Assembly: GCA_002742845.1 (NCBI GenBank)
Contig: DLUH01000005.1
Location: 806,553-870,552 of the forward strand
DNA: 64,000 nucleotides
Direction of reading: 5' to 3'
From: Sulfurovum sp. UBA12169
GTDB taxonomy: Bacteria > Campylobacterota > Campylobacteria > Campylobacterales > Sulfurovaceae
The notes under the pieces were generated by a model. That model was not told the DNA's origin. It saw only the letters and a program-made list of their open reading frames with translations, and made no database searches. The position numbers and the translations under genes were made by a program. This document shows positions 55,839-64,000 of this stretch, piece after piece. How positions within the stretch are numbered: the first letter of the stretch is position 1; each line of letters opens with the position of its first letter.

Positions 55839-57383
55839 TTGCGATATTTTTATTTTTTTTTATTGCCATTGCTGCTGTATGCTAAGCCTTTTAAGATAGC
55901 AACCTATAATGTGGAAAACCTTTTTGATGCGTCTTTTCAGGGAAGCGAATACGAACAATATGTTCCCGGCAAACATAATTGGAATGAGCAGATGGTGGAT
56001 ACCAAGCTCAATCATACCGCAGAAGTTATCTGTGATTTGGATGCCGATATCCTGGGACTCCAAGAGATAGAAAACAGTAATATACTTAAACAGCTTCAAA
56101 AACGCCTTGAAGAGGTTGGGTGCGGCTATCAATATAGTGCCATTACGACAAAAACAAATACGTCGATCCAAGTCGCGTTGCTTTCGCGGTATCCTATACG
56201 GGCACATAAAGAACTGGTGGTAAGCCATGAGCCGAATATACGCAATCTATTGGAAGCGGACGTGGAAGTGCAAGAGCATTTTGTGAAACTTTTTGTCAAT
56301 CATTGGAAATCAAAAAGCCGAGGCGGAAAAGAGAGCAAGCGTATCATCTATGCGAAAAAGTTAGAAAAGTATATTCTGTCTTTGCCTCCCGGTACAGATT
56401 ATATTGTTATGGGGGACCTTAATAGTGATTATGATGCGTACTTGACATTAAATCACAGGCTTGATGATACAAACGGGCAGACCGGCATCAATCATGTGCT
56501 GCGTACTGTCTGCGATGAGAAATTGCTGCAAAAAGATGAAATGTCAAAAGCGCAAAAAGGAAGTCATTATAATTTATGGCAGGAGCTTCCTTTCGTGCAA
56601 AGATGGAGCCATAAATTTTATGGCAATAAAAGTACTTTGGATCACATAGTACTTCCTGCGGGTATGTTTGACAAAAAAGGCATTGACTATGTCAATCACT
56701 CTTTTAAAGTATTTAAGGCCCCTTATCTCTTTACAAAGCAAGGATACATCAACCGCTGGCAATATGACCACGGCAAGCACAAGGGTAAAGGCTATTCTGA
56801 TCATTTGCCTGTCTATGCCTTTTTTGACACAAGTCCTTATGCGGCAGATAAAAATTCTCAAAAGAATAAAACAATTGTCTCCAAACCGATAGAGTTTCTT
56901 TATAGTGTTGAATCCTTGAAAGAGGAAGTCTTGCTAGAAGATGTAGTGGTATTAATGAAGAGAGGGAACCATGCCCTGATCAAGCAAACTCCAAACGGGC
57001 GCGGCATCTATCTTTACGGTTGCGCAAAAGGACTTACGGAGGGTCGCCGATATGATATTGTGGCTCAAAATATCGCTATGTATCATGGACTAAAAGAGAT
57101 TACACATGCCTACAGGGTCAAAGAAAAAACCAAAACCAAAACCGCTTCTTATTTTAATCAAAATACAAAAGTACAAAATGAAGCGCTCAAAGAAATTATT
57201 GGGATCTACAAAGGCAAAAACTTTTATTTTAACGGGCAAACGCTGCCTATTCACTTTAAAAATAAAAAAGATATTCCGCGCCAAGGAAGCAAACTAAAGT
57301 TACACTATGCGCATTTAGGATATTATAAACAATTACAAGTGGTTGTATACAATAAAAAAGATTTTAGCATAGTGAGGGAATAA
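55839..57383 (+). CDS. Exported endonuclease/exonuclease/phosphatase-fold protein
   Basis: A 514-residue protein. The TTG at 55839 is preferred (AGGGGA 6 bases upstream); TTG 55833 is possible. A signal peptide (MRYFYFFLLPLLLYA) precedes the EEP fold: IATYNVENLF, ILGLQEIENS, LNHWKSKSRG-like VNHWKSKSRGGKES, VMGDLNSDYDAY and YSDHLPVYAFF with catalytic His-Asp. Residues about 340-514 form a second, OB-like domain (VLLEDVVVLMKRG). It resembles secreted nucleases. It ends at the hemJ start (TAATG). Confidence 0.82.
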   Translation: MRYFYFFLLPLLLYAKPFKIATYNVENLFDASFQGSEYEQYVPGKHNWNEQMVDTKLNHTAEVICDLDADILGLQEIENSNILKQLQKRLEEVGCGYQYSAITTKTNTSIQVALLSRYPIRAHKELVVSHEPNIRNLLEADVEVQEHFVKLFVNHWKSKSRGGKESKRIIYAKKLEKYILSLPPGTDYIVMGDLNSDYDAYLTLNHRLDDTNGQTGINHVLRTVCDEKLLQKDEMSKAQKGSHYNLWQELPFVQRWSHKFYGNKSTLDHIVLPAGMFDKKGIDYVNHSFKVFKAPYLFTKQGYINRWQYDHGKHKGKGYSDHLPVYAFFDTSPYAADKNSQKNKTIVSKPIEFLYSVESLKEEVLLEDVVVLMKRGNHALIKQTPNGRGIYLYGCAKGLTEGRRYDIVAQNIAMYHGLKEITHAYRVKEKTKTKTASYFNQNTKVQNEALKEIIGIYKGKNFYFNGQTLPIHFKNKKDIPRQGSKLKLHYAHLGYYKQLQVVVYNKKDFSIVRE

Positions 57384-57817
57384 TGGAATTTTATACATGG
57401 ATATTGGCATTTCATGTGATGAGTTTTGTGAGTTGGATGGCAATGTTGTTTTATCTCCCAAGGCTGTTTATCTATCACCGCGAAAATGCAGACAATAAAT
57501 CCTTTACAGAGATTGTAGAAATACAAGAGTATAAACTTTTTAACTATATAGGCGTTCCTGCGATGTGGGCAACTCTGTTTTCAGGTTTGGCCATGATTTA
57601 TTTAAATGCCGGTATTTTTTCAAGCGGCGGATGGATGCATGCGAAGTTGGTTTTGGCGGCATTCTTGATCGCTTATCATTTTTCGTTGGGAAATATTCGC
57701 AAAATCATGCTGGAAAATCCTCACTACAAAACAAGCAAATACTTAAGAGTCTACAATGAAGTTCCCACATTGCTGATGATTTTTATCGTGATTATGGTGG
57801 TTGTAAAGCCGTTTTAA
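57383..57817 (+). CDS. hemJ: Protoporphyrinogen oxidase HemJ
   Basis: Four-helix inner-membrane protein of 144 residues that oxidises protoporphyrinogen IX, the last but one haem step. Conserved histidine in the first helix (LAFHVMSFVSWMAMLFYLPRLFIYH), the Leu-Pro-Arg-Leu-Phe block, WMHAKLVLAAFLIAYHF with another His, and RVYNEVPTLLMI with the Arg-x-x-Asn-Glu motif fit HemJ well. Translation is coupled to the nuclease-fold gene upstream. Found in bacteria lacking HemG and HemY. Confidence 0.92.
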   Translation: MEFYTWILAFHVMSFVSWMAMLFYLPRLFIYHRENADNKSFTEIVEIQEYKLFNYIGVPAMWATLFSGLAMIYLNAGIFSSGGWMHAKLVLAAFLIAYHFSLGNIRKIMLENPHYKTSKYLRVYNEVPTLLMIFIVIMVVVKPF

Positions 57818-57818
57818 A

Positions 57819-57848
57819 ATATCATAAAATAAAATTATTTTATGATAT
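57819..57848 (+). promoter_or_regulatory. Palindrome over the DUF2231 promoter
   Basis: Perfect 14-bp inverted repeat with a 2-base spacer, starting 2 bases after the hemJ stop. The TATAAT -10 (57846-57851) overlaps the right arm by three bases. Operator-like; an AT-rich stem that could also close the hemJ mRNA. Confidence 0.6.
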
Positions 57849-57883
57849 AATATTTTATATAAAAGTTCTAAAAGGAGCAATAT

Positions 57884-58606
57884 ATGGAACTTCCGACTAT
57901 TACATTGCCTGCTATACATCTCCCTTTTGATATTCCCTTGTTGCTGCATCCGCCGGTAGATCATTTTGCTATCGCATTGCCCGGTGTTATTCTCTTGCTG
58001 GAGCTTTCAAATCTGGTACTTAAAAGAAGAGCCGTCAGTATAACTTCGTTCTTGTTTATAACTTTGATGGCCATAATGACCGGTGCGGCCTATTTCACCG
58101 GAGTGACCGATGGAAAAGAAGCTTTTGAGCTATTAAGTGATGAGGGGCAGGAAGCACTCAGGGGACACAAAAACTTGGGCACCTATCTAATGTTGGCATC
58201 CTGGATTGTATGGTTGGCAAAATTGTTCTCCATGATGCTAAGCAGGAGAGGAATACAGATAGCCTACATGGTTCTTCTTCTTTTGTTTGTTGCTCTTATT
58301 CTCAAGCAAGGCAAAGACGGAGGTGAGCTGGTGTATGTTCACGGAGCGAATGTAGCCAAGGTTCAAGAGCTTGATGATGAAATGTTTGATATAAGCGAAG
58401 AGCTTGATGATCTGAAAGCAGAGATGAAGAAGCTAAAGGAAATACAGCCGCCGGTCATTGAACCTGAGTTGGAGACTGAAGTTCCGGCTGCTTCGGCGCC
58501 TGACGCCAACCATACTGTTGAAGCAGAAGACAAAACAAAAGAAGTGCAGCAGAGCGAAGTTGATGCTCCGAGTGCGGAGACGTTGCCTCAAACAACAACG
58601 GATTGA
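57884..58606 (+). CDS. DUF2231 membrane protein with acidic C-terminus
   Basis: A 240-residue inner-membrane protein. The first 145 residues form a DUF2231-like four-helix domain (ALPGVILLLELSNLVLKRR; GEEALRGHKNLG-like GQEALRGHKNLGTY with a conserved His) with a His in HPPVDHFAIALPG that may bind haem. Then a coiled coil (DISEELDDLKAEMKKL) and a disordered acidic tail rich in Glu, Pro and Thr. AAGGAG precedes the ATG. Its location next to hemJ suggests haem or redox context, but no function is known. Confidence 0.75.
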   Translation: MELPTITLPAIHLPFDIPLLLHPPVDHFAIALPGVILLLELSNLVLKRRAVSITSFLFITLMAIMTGAAYFTGVTDGKEAFELLSDEGQEALRGHKNLGTYLMLASWIVWLAKLFSMMLSRRGIQIAYMVLLLLFVALILKQGKDGGELVYVHGANVAKVQELDDEMFDISEELDDLKAEMKKLKEIQPPVIEPELETEVPAASAPDANHTVEAEDKTKEVQQSEVDAPSAETLPQTTTD

Positions 58607-58620
58607 ACGTATTTGAAGTT

Positions 58621-59343
58621 TCAATAAGTGATACGGGCAAGATAAAGCCCTGAAGGCGACGCAAGTTTTGTAGTGTGTCGTATTTTACATGCAAGTTGCT
58701 GCTCTAAGGCTTCTATGGACATTGTGCCGCAAGCACAAGCCATTGCCGCCTCAATCATCATTCTTACCTGTGAGCGCAAAAATCCATTGGCCTGAAAATA
58801 GATAAAATGATAGCGGCCATGTTGTTTGTAAGCTGCATGGTAAATTTTCCTAACTGTGGTATGGGTGATTGTTCCTGTTTTATGAAAATAGTCAAAATCA
58901 TGTTCGCCTTCAAAACATGCGAGCGCTTGGCACAGCAGCGTTTTATCAAAAATGCCATAACAAGAGATATAGTTTTCTTCAAAGACAGAAAGTTCATCTG
59001 TTTTAAAAACATAACGATAAAGACGTTTTTTGGCACTGAAACGCGCATGAAATGCTTGAGATGTTTTGGTAATATGTTTAAAACGGATACCGCGCAGTTT
59101 TTTATTGAGTATGGACTTTAGTTTGTCTAAATCGTACCAGAATTCAGGCAGGTCAAAGTGTATAATTTGACCTGCAGCATGAACACCTGCATCCGTTCGT
59201 CCGCTTGCAACGATACGAGAGTCTATGCGTAAAGAATGCAGCGCTTTTTCTATCGCCGAAGCAATAGTCTGAGAGGTGCTGTTTTGTTTTTGAAAGCCAT
59301 GGTAAGCGCTTCCGTCGTAGGCAATGACGGCTTTTACTCTCAT
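58621..59343 (-). CDS. truA: tRNA pseudouridine synthase A
   Basis: Modifies uridines 38-40 of the anticodon arm. The 240 residues have the family start (KAVIAYDGSAYHGFQKQNSTSQTI), the catalytic Asp in ASGRTDAGVHA, AHARFSAKKRLYRY-like FHARFSAKKRLYRY, and FLRSQVRMMIEA near the C-terminus. Complete and of normal length. It is in a minus-strand run with LptF/G. Confidence 0.96.
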   Translation of the reverse strand: MRVKAVIAYDGSAYHGFQKQNSTSQTIASAIEKALHSLRIDSRIVASGRTDAGVHAAGQIIHFDLPEFWYDLDKLKSILNKKLRGIRFKHITKTSQAFHARFSAKKRLYRYVFKTDELSVFEENYISCYGIFDKTLLCQALACFEGEHDFDYFHKTGTITHTTVRKIYHAAYKQHGRYHFIYFQANGFLRSQVRMMIEAAMACACGTMSIEALEQQLACKIRHTTKLASPSGLYLARITY

Positions 59344-59356
59344 AGGATTTCCTTTG

Positions 59357-60376
59357 TTAAAAATATTTAGCTACACGTTTGTTAAAGAGCCATTTTCCAA
59401 ACAGCGCAATTATAAAAATCAGTAAAAGCACTATGTAAAAATTTCCCCATTTGTCCAAAGATGACGCTATAAAATAAAAAAAGAGCGACACTGCAAAGAT
59501 AATAAGAAAAGAATGATTGGCATCATATCGGGGGTTGATCATGGCAAAAGAAGCTATCGGATAGACACAAAGAAGGGGGATGAAACTCACAAAGATAAAA
59601 AATAGAATTTTGCCCATTAATTTTTGATTGACGGCTGCCTGTGCCCAATAGTTAAATATGTCTTGATAATGGAAATCTTTTTGTGCGGTTGTGTCGTAAA
59701 CTTGAAGAAGTTTGTATTGGGCTTGCTGTAGTTTGGTGCCCGTGTAAGTATATCCGTATCCCTCATTGAGTAAAAGCGAAGTTTGATTGTGTTCTTTGTT
59801 GAGTTTGCCGCTATGCGAAGAGAAAAACTGTTCTTGGTCTTTGTTTGTGCGGTTATAGATGACGATCGTGTGAAAAACATCATCTTTGTTCTCTTTAACA
59901 TAGACATAATAATCCCCAAACCTTTGACCCAATTTACCCGGAACGATATTGAGTTTAGCCTCGGCTTGCTTGGCCGTCTTAAATGATTGATAATATTGCT
60001 TGCTGAGCGGCATCGCCAAAAAAGAAACAAAGAGAAGCAGCAGTGAAAAAAGCAATCCCAGAACAAAAAGACTTCTCAGTATTTTGTCTGCTTTGAGCCC
60101 AAGCGCATATAGCGCGATCAGCTCATTGTCCAAAGAGAGTCTCATGAGAACGTTTGTCAAAGCTGCCACAAAAGAAAGAGGCAGAGTATAGAAAATGATA
60201 TCGGGCAATGTATAGCTGTACAGTTGAAACATTTCTGTAAAAGAGATTTGTATCTGAGCCGTAAGCGAAGCTATTTTTACAAGATACACCAGGGAGATGA
60301 TAAGAAAAAAAGGAAGAAATACTGTCAAAAATGCTTTGGTGAAATTGGTTGAAATATACCCTTTGATATTAACCAT
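59357..60376 (-). CDS. LptF/LptG-family LPS export permease
   Basis: Inner-membrane subunit of the LPS export ABC transporter (with LptB and LptC), 339 residues. Three N-terminal helices, with FTKAFLTVFLPFFLIISLVY first, a periplasmic beta-jellyroll (about 125-250) and three C-terminal helices. LptF versus LptG cannot be told apart from this copy alone. It overlaps the prepilin-peptidase gene by 8 bases. With lptD at 22 kb it completes two parts of the LPS route in this window. Confidence 0.9.
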   Translation of the reverse strand: MVNIKGYISTNFTKAFLTVFLPFFLIISLVYLVKIASLTAQIQISFTEMFQLYSYTLPDIIFYTLPLSFVAALTNVLMRLSLDNELIALYALGLKADKILRSLFVLGLLFSLLLLFVSFLAMPLSKQYYQSFKTAKQAEAKLNIVPGKLGQRFGDYYVYVKENKDDVFHTIVIYNRTNKDQEQFFSSHSGKLNKEHNQTSLLLNEGYGYTYTGTKLQQAQYKLLQVYDTTAQKDFHYQDIFNYWAQAAVNQKLMGKILFFIFVSFIPLLCVYPIASFAMINPRYDANHSFLIIFAVSLFFYFIASSLDKWGNFYIVLLLIFIIALFGKWLFNKRVAKYF

Positions 60377-61115
60377 AGATGATTTTTCCTATAAGATATG
60401 ATGTTTGCGTGTCATAAAGATAGACAATCAGTGTTGCAAGTGCCAAAAAAGGCACAAACGGTACGCCTGTTTCGCGATTGATCAATGAGGGAACCATTGC
60501 CAGTACGGCCGAAAGAAAAAGGGCAACAAAAAAGTTTGGAAATCCAAGAAGGGCACCCATGGTTCCGGCAACAATGACATCTGCACTGCCCATCGCCTCT
60601 TTTTTTGCAAGAAAAGAAGAAACTAATCCGATAAGATAAAGTCCTCCTGCGGCAATGGCTGCATATAAAGCGGCATGTATGAAGTCCGGCTGAATCAAAG
60701 CAAAAATCAAGGCAGAAAAATTGACATTATCCGGAACAGCCATATATTTAAAATCGATCATCACCAAAGCAAGGAGTGCGGCAAAAGAAGCAGCCGCAAA
60801 AGGCAAATACCACACTAACCCCATTTTCATATAAAGCGCTGTAAAAATGAGTCCGGTAATCAGCTCGAGCATGGGATACTGTATGGCAATTTTTTCGCCG
60901 CAAAAATAACATTTTCCGCGCAATGCAATCCACGAAACGAGAGGAATATTGTGCCACCATCGAAGCGGCGTATGGCAGCTTTGACATTTTGATGCCGGAA
61001 AAACGATACTTTCACCTTTGGGGATACGGTAAATAACTACATTTAAAAAGGAACCGATGGTGATTCCCAAAATAAACACGGCTATGGCTACGGGAAGCAG
61101 AATCTCTTCTTGCAT
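60369..61115 (-). CDS. pilD: Type 4 prepilin peptidase
   Basis: Aspartic membrane protease that cleaves and methylates type IV pilin-like preproteins. Starts at ATG 61115 (GGAGGA site); a 27-residue longer frame is unlikely. The 248 residues have the zinc-binding CxxC pairs of the methylase domain (CQSCHTPL, CYFCGEK), then the catalytic aspartates in MIDFKYMAVPD and GSADVIVAG. No pilin genes lie in the window. Its start overlaps the uppS stop by one base. Confidence 0.93.
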   Translation of the reverse strand: MQEEILLPVAIAVFILGITIGSFLNVVIYRIPKGESIVFPASKCQSCHTPLRWWHNIPLVSWIALRGKCYFCGEKIAIQYPMLELITGLIFTALYMKMGLVWYLPFAAASFAALLALVMIDFKYMAVPDNVNFSALIFALIQPDFIHAALYAAIAAGGLYLIGLVSSFLAKKEAMGSADVIVAGTMGALLGFPNFFVALFLSAVLAMVPSLINRETGVPFVPFLALATLIVYLYDTQTSYLIGKIIYG

Positions 61116-61801
61116 TATAGTCCTCCAAAGCGTCTTGTGCGCTGATGGTAGTTTTGGATGATTGTATCCAATTCGTCCGCGGTAAAATCGGGCCAAAAGG
61201 TGGATGCAAAATAGAGTTCGCTATAGCTCAATTGCCAAAGCAAAAAATTTGAAATGCGCTGTTCTCCGCTGGTCCGTACAAGCAGATCGATATCAGCATA
61301 AGGTGTTTGAAGTGCTGATGATATATCCTCTTCTGTAAGCATATTTTTCCCGCTTGCAATAAGACTGTTGACTGCCGCGGTGATTTCAGCGCGTCCTCCA
61401 TAGTTGAGTGCAAGTATTTGTGTGAGGTTTGTATTGTTTTTGGTTTGCTCTTGGGTATCCAGAATCCTTTGCTGTAAGGTTTTTGAAAAAGCGCTCAAAT
61501 CCCCGATTGCTCTAAATGCGATGCCTTGTTTTTGATAAGAGGATAATTCTTCTTTAAGATATCTGTCTAGCATTTTCATAAGAAATTCCACTTCTATTTT
61601 GGGGCGCTTCCAGTTTTCTGTGCTGAACGCATAAAACGTAGCCGTTTCTATCGTGGGATGTTTGGCGCAATAAGCAGTAATATCGCGAATGACTTCTGCG
61701 CCCTTTTCATGTCCTTTGGTGCGCTTTAGTCCACGCTGCTCGGCCCATCTTCCATTGCCGTCCATGATGACAGCCAGATGCCGCAGGGGAGTATCACCCA
61801 T
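61115..61801 (-). CDS. uppS: Undecaprenyl diphosphate synthase
   Basis: Cis-prenyltransferase making the C55 lipid carrier for peptidoglycan and LPS. The 228 residues carry VIMDGNGRWAEQRGLKRTKGHEKGAE with the catalytic Asp, FYAFSTENWKRP, ALNYGGRAEI and DLLVRTSGEQRISNFLLWQ. All family motifs are present. It overlaps coaBC by 8 bases. Confidence 0.97.
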   Translation of the reverse strand: MGDTPLRHLAVIMDGNGRWAEQRGLKRTKGHEKGAEVIRDITAYCAKHPTIETATFYAFSTENWKRPKIEVEFLMKMLDRYLKEELSSYQKQGIAFRAIGDLSAFSKTLQQRILDTQEQTKNNTNLTQILALNYGGRAEITAAVNSLIASGKNMLTEEDISSALQTPYADIDLLVRTSGEQRISNFLLWQLSYSELYFASTFWPDFTADELDTIIQNYHQRTRRFGGL

Positions 61802-63062
61802 CTATAAGCGCCTTTGCTTTGTCAAGAATATATCCAGAAAGGGTGAGTTTGTCGGTTCTTTCTAGCGTGGTTTGACTTTCTTTTGTGATAAATGTGATTT
61901 CGTTTTCTTCTGTCCCAAAGCTTTCGCTATTGTTTAAAAGATTGTAGCATACCCCATCAACCTCTTTTTGTTCAAGCAGTGCCGCGGCATTGGCGAGGCC
62001 ATGCTCGGGATCCATTTCTGCTTTAAAAGCAATGGTTTTAATGCCTTCTTTGTTTAAAACAGAGAGGATATCCGGTGTTTGTTTTAGCTCCAAACTCCAT
62101 GTGTTACCCAAGAGGCTTTTTTTGAGTTTTCCTTTTTGCGGATACCTGGGCGTAAAGTCAGAAACGGCTGCAACCATAAAGAGGTAAGGTTCTTTCTGTA
62201 TGAGATGTCTGGGGTCATAGCTGTTCAGAGAGACTTTGCTCATCTTTCCTTTTTTGGCTACGCGAACAGCATCCTGTGTGTAATCCAAAAGCTCTTTTGT
62301 GTCATCAACCTCTATGGTGTAGATATTTTGAGGCAATCCTTCTTTCCCCGCAGTGGTAATGTAGCATACGTCTGCCCCCTTAAGATAAAGGCTTAGGCAG
62401 AGTGCTTTTGCCATTTTTCCTGAAGAGAAATTGCTGATATAGCGTACTTCATCTATCTTTTCGCGGGTACCTCCGCCCGTAACCACGATACGTCTGTCTT
62501 CCCAAAAATTCTCCTTGAGCAGGGCTTTTGCCGTTTCAAAAAATATTTCAGAAGGGTCTGCCAGTGCACCCGAACCTACATCCCCGCACGCTAAAAGTTT
62601 TTCTTGCGGCTGTATGATTGTATAATCATTAACTCCCAGCATCTTAAGGCTGCCCGCAGTGTAATGGTTTTTGAGCATTTGAGTATTGGCAGCAGGGGCA
62701 ACAAGCATAGGTCCGGCATAAGCCAGAGCAGTCTGTGTTAAGAGATTATCAGCAATCCCTTTAGAAAGTTTATTGATCGTGTTGGCTGTAGCGGGAGCGA
62801 TGAGGAACGTGTCGCATTTTTTGCCTATCTCAATATGATTCAATTCTGAGACCCAGCTTTCACTGCTTTCTGTCAGTACGGGATTTCGCGTAAGTGCCTC
62901 GAAGGTCAGCGCAGAAACAAACCGTTCAGCACTGGGCGTCATCACGACATGCACCTGTGCGCCGGCTTTGACAAAAAGTCTTGCAATGTCGCAGGCTTTG
63001 TAGGCTGAAATGCTTCCTGTGACGCCCAGTAAAATCGTTTTATTTTTTAAATCAACCTGCAT
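61794..63062 (-). CDS. coaBC: Bifunctional CoaBC
   Basis: Phosphopantothenoylcysteine decarboxylase and phosphopantothenate-cysteine ligase, two steps of coenzyme A synthesis. The 422 residues have the flavoprotein N-domain (ILLGVTGSISAYKACDIARL, LIAPATANTINKLSKGIADN, PAANTQML), then the ligase domain (VTGGGTREKIDEVRYISNFSSGKMA, DFTPRYPQKGKLKK). Both active domains are complete. It follows glmU with no gap. Confidence 0.96.
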   Translation of the reverse strand: MQVDLKNKTILLGVTGSISAYKACDIARLFVKAGAQVHVVMTPSAERFVSALTFEALTRNPVLTESSESWVSELNHIEIGKKCDTFLIAPATANTINKLSKGIADNLLTQTALAYAGPMLVAPAANTQMLKNHYTAGSLKMLGVNDYTIIQPQEKLLACGDVGSGALADPSEIFFETAKALLKENFWEDRRIVVTGGGTREKIDEVRYISNFSSGKMAKALCLSLYLKGADVCYITTAGKEGLPQNIYTIEVDDTKELLDYTQDAVRVAKKGKMSKVSLNSYDPRHLIQKEPYLFMVAAVSDFTPRYPQKGKLKKSLLGNTWSLELKQTPDILSVLNKEGIKTIAFKAEMDPEHGLANAAALLEQKEVDGVCYNLLNNSESFGTEENEITFITKESQTTLERTDKLTLSGYILDKAKALIDG

Positions 63063-64000
63063 CTATTTGTCTTCCTTGTTGCTCTCTGCGAGAAAAAACT
63101 TGTAAAAAAAGTTTTTTATTGTTCTAAGCGGAGCTCTTGAGATAGCAAGCTCGCCTTGCTTTATATTTTTATTGACAGTGGTTCCGGCGGCTATCATCAC
63201 ATCGTCTTCTATGACAATGGGCGCAACCAACTGTGTATCGCTGCCGACAAAGACATTTTTCCCAATGATTGTTTGGTGTTTGTTTTTGCCGTCATAATTG
63301 CAGGTGATGACTCCTGCGCCAAGATTGGTGCCTTCATCGATGCTCGCATCACCGATATAAGCCAGGTGTCCTGCTTTAACACCGTTGAGGGTGGATTTTT
63401 TGACTTCTACAAAATTCCCGATATGGGTGTTGATAATTTTTGAATGCGGTCTGATGCGTCCCATAGGGCCCACGTCAGAATTTTCTATATAGGATTCTTC
63501 AATAATAGAGTGTGCTTTGATGTGTGCATTATTGAGATGGCTTTTTCCTTGGATGCACACGCCATTTTCAAGGACACATTCTCCTTCAAATGTGGCTTGA
63601 CTATCAATGTAGATCGTCTCAGGCAGGCGCATGCTCACCCCTTCTTTCATCCATTTATGTCTGATGCGTCTTTGCATAATCTCTTCAGCAGACGCCAGAT
63701 CAAGTTTGGAGTTGACTCCTTTAAACTCTTCTTCTTGCACAAAAACAGGGTGCACTGTTTTATTTTCATCGACTGCCATTTTAATGATGTCGGTAAGGTA
63801 GTATTCTGCTTGTGCATTGTTGTTGTTTAGTCGGGGAATATAGTTTTCCAGCATTGCTTTTTTAACGCAATACACACCGGCATTGACCGATTGTATCTTT
63901 TTTTGTGCGAACGTACAATCTTTTTCCTCTACAATCTCCTGTACCTTATCCTCATCGATGATTACCCGCCCGTAGCCGCTTGGATCATCAAGTTTCAGGA
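63063..64000 (-). CDS. glmU: GlmU (5' end beyond the window)
   Basis: Bifunctional glucosamine-1-phosphate acetyltransferase and UDP-N-acetylglucosamine pyrophosphorylase. The frame is open to the right edge; about 311 residues are here and about 120 N-terminal residues are missing. Seen are the end of the uridyltransferase domain ([25 protein letters not shown]) and the left-handed beta-helix acetyltransferase ([54 protein letters not shown]). An internal ATG at 63875 is not the start. First gene of the coaBC-uppS-pilD run visible here. Confidence 0.95.
   Translation of the reverse strand, partial: LKLDDPSGYGRVIIDEDKVQEIVEEKDCTFAQKKIQSVNAGVYCVKKAMLENYIPRLNNNNAQAEYYLTDIIKMAVDENKTVHPVFVQEEEFKGVNSKLDLASAEEIMQRRIRHKWMKEGVSMRLPETIYIDSQATFEGECVLENGVCIQGKSHLNNAHIKAHSIIEESYIENSDVGPMGRIRPHSKIINTHIGNFVEVKKSTLNGVKAGHLAYIGDASIDEGTNLGAGVITCNYDGKNKHQTIIGKNVFVGSDTQLVAPIVIEDDVMIAAGTTVNKNIKQGELAISRAPLRTIKNFFYKFFLAESNKEDK

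Noticed and set aside
1-64000. CRISPR array, prophage, insertion sequence or toxin-antitoxin pair
   Set aside because: No spaced direct repeats, transposase or integrase motifs, or small toxin-antitoxin frames seen.

Overview
ORGANISM. The window reads as chromosome of a free-living Campylobacterota (epsilonproteobacterium), most like Sulfurovum or Sulfurimonas; this is inferred from gene content and order, not from a search. Pointers are the BamD-lon pair, an F0 subunit c with a signal peptide encoded alone beside pnp, a 6S-like RNA in front of purD, AT-rich promoters with a clear TATAAT and usually no good -35 box, NhaD and HemJ. There is no rRNA, CRISPR array, phage or intact insertion sequence; nearly all of it is tightly packed core genome.

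LAYOUT. 1-3.6 kb: edge of a secreted protein, bamD, lon. 3.7-9.0 kb (minus): phosphorelay of PAS protein, HPt protein, NIT-domain hybrid kinase and a lone receiver. 9.2-18.6 kb: uvrC and a DUF721 protein (minus), then a 40-residue lipoprotein, nadB, nhaD, guaA (behind a 21-bp hairpin), sixA, htpG. 18.7-28.1 kb (plus): cation efflux, hemD, candidate 6S RNA, purD, RDD protein, lptD, J-domain protein, phosphoribosyltransferase, pnp, atpE, tRNA-Leu(GAG). 28.4-32.7 kb: K+ uptake genes trkA/trkH with a KdpE/KdpD-like pair, then a solo ArsR with a perfect operator. 33-40.1 kb: HU, DUF5718, a thioferritin-like protein, a membrane lipoprotein, dnaJ, Dabb protein, recR, DHH phosphoesterase, Rrf2 regulator with a dyad, rpsO, cytochrome c. 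40.2-45.1 kb: LuxR regulator divergent from a large Asp-box lipoprotein, then a fused monohaem cytochrome/outer-membrane barrel resembling Cyc2. 45.3-52.9 kb: grpE-dnaK behind an N7-spaced dyad, chorismate mutase, a CBS / P-II-like / DUF1538 module, a YyaL-type thioredoxin-fold protein. 53-64 kb: dsbD, cvfB-like, a nuclease-fold secreted protein, hemJ, a DUF2231 protein with a palindrome on its promoter, then (minus) truA, LptF/G, prepilin peptidase, uppS, coaBC and a glmU cut by the window edge.

HOW THE GENES WORK TOGETHER. Envelope building is the commonest theme (bamD, lptD, LptF/G, uppS, glmU), followed by proteostasis (lon, htpG, grpE, dnaK, dnaJ), cofactors (nadB, hemD, hemJ, coaBC) and ion balance (nhaD, trkAH, CDF efflux). 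The most promising undescribed system is the 40.2-45.1 kb locus, possibly for electron exchange across the outer membrane. The second is the DUF1538/P-II-like/CBS module, probably a ligand-gated membrane transporter of unknown substrate.
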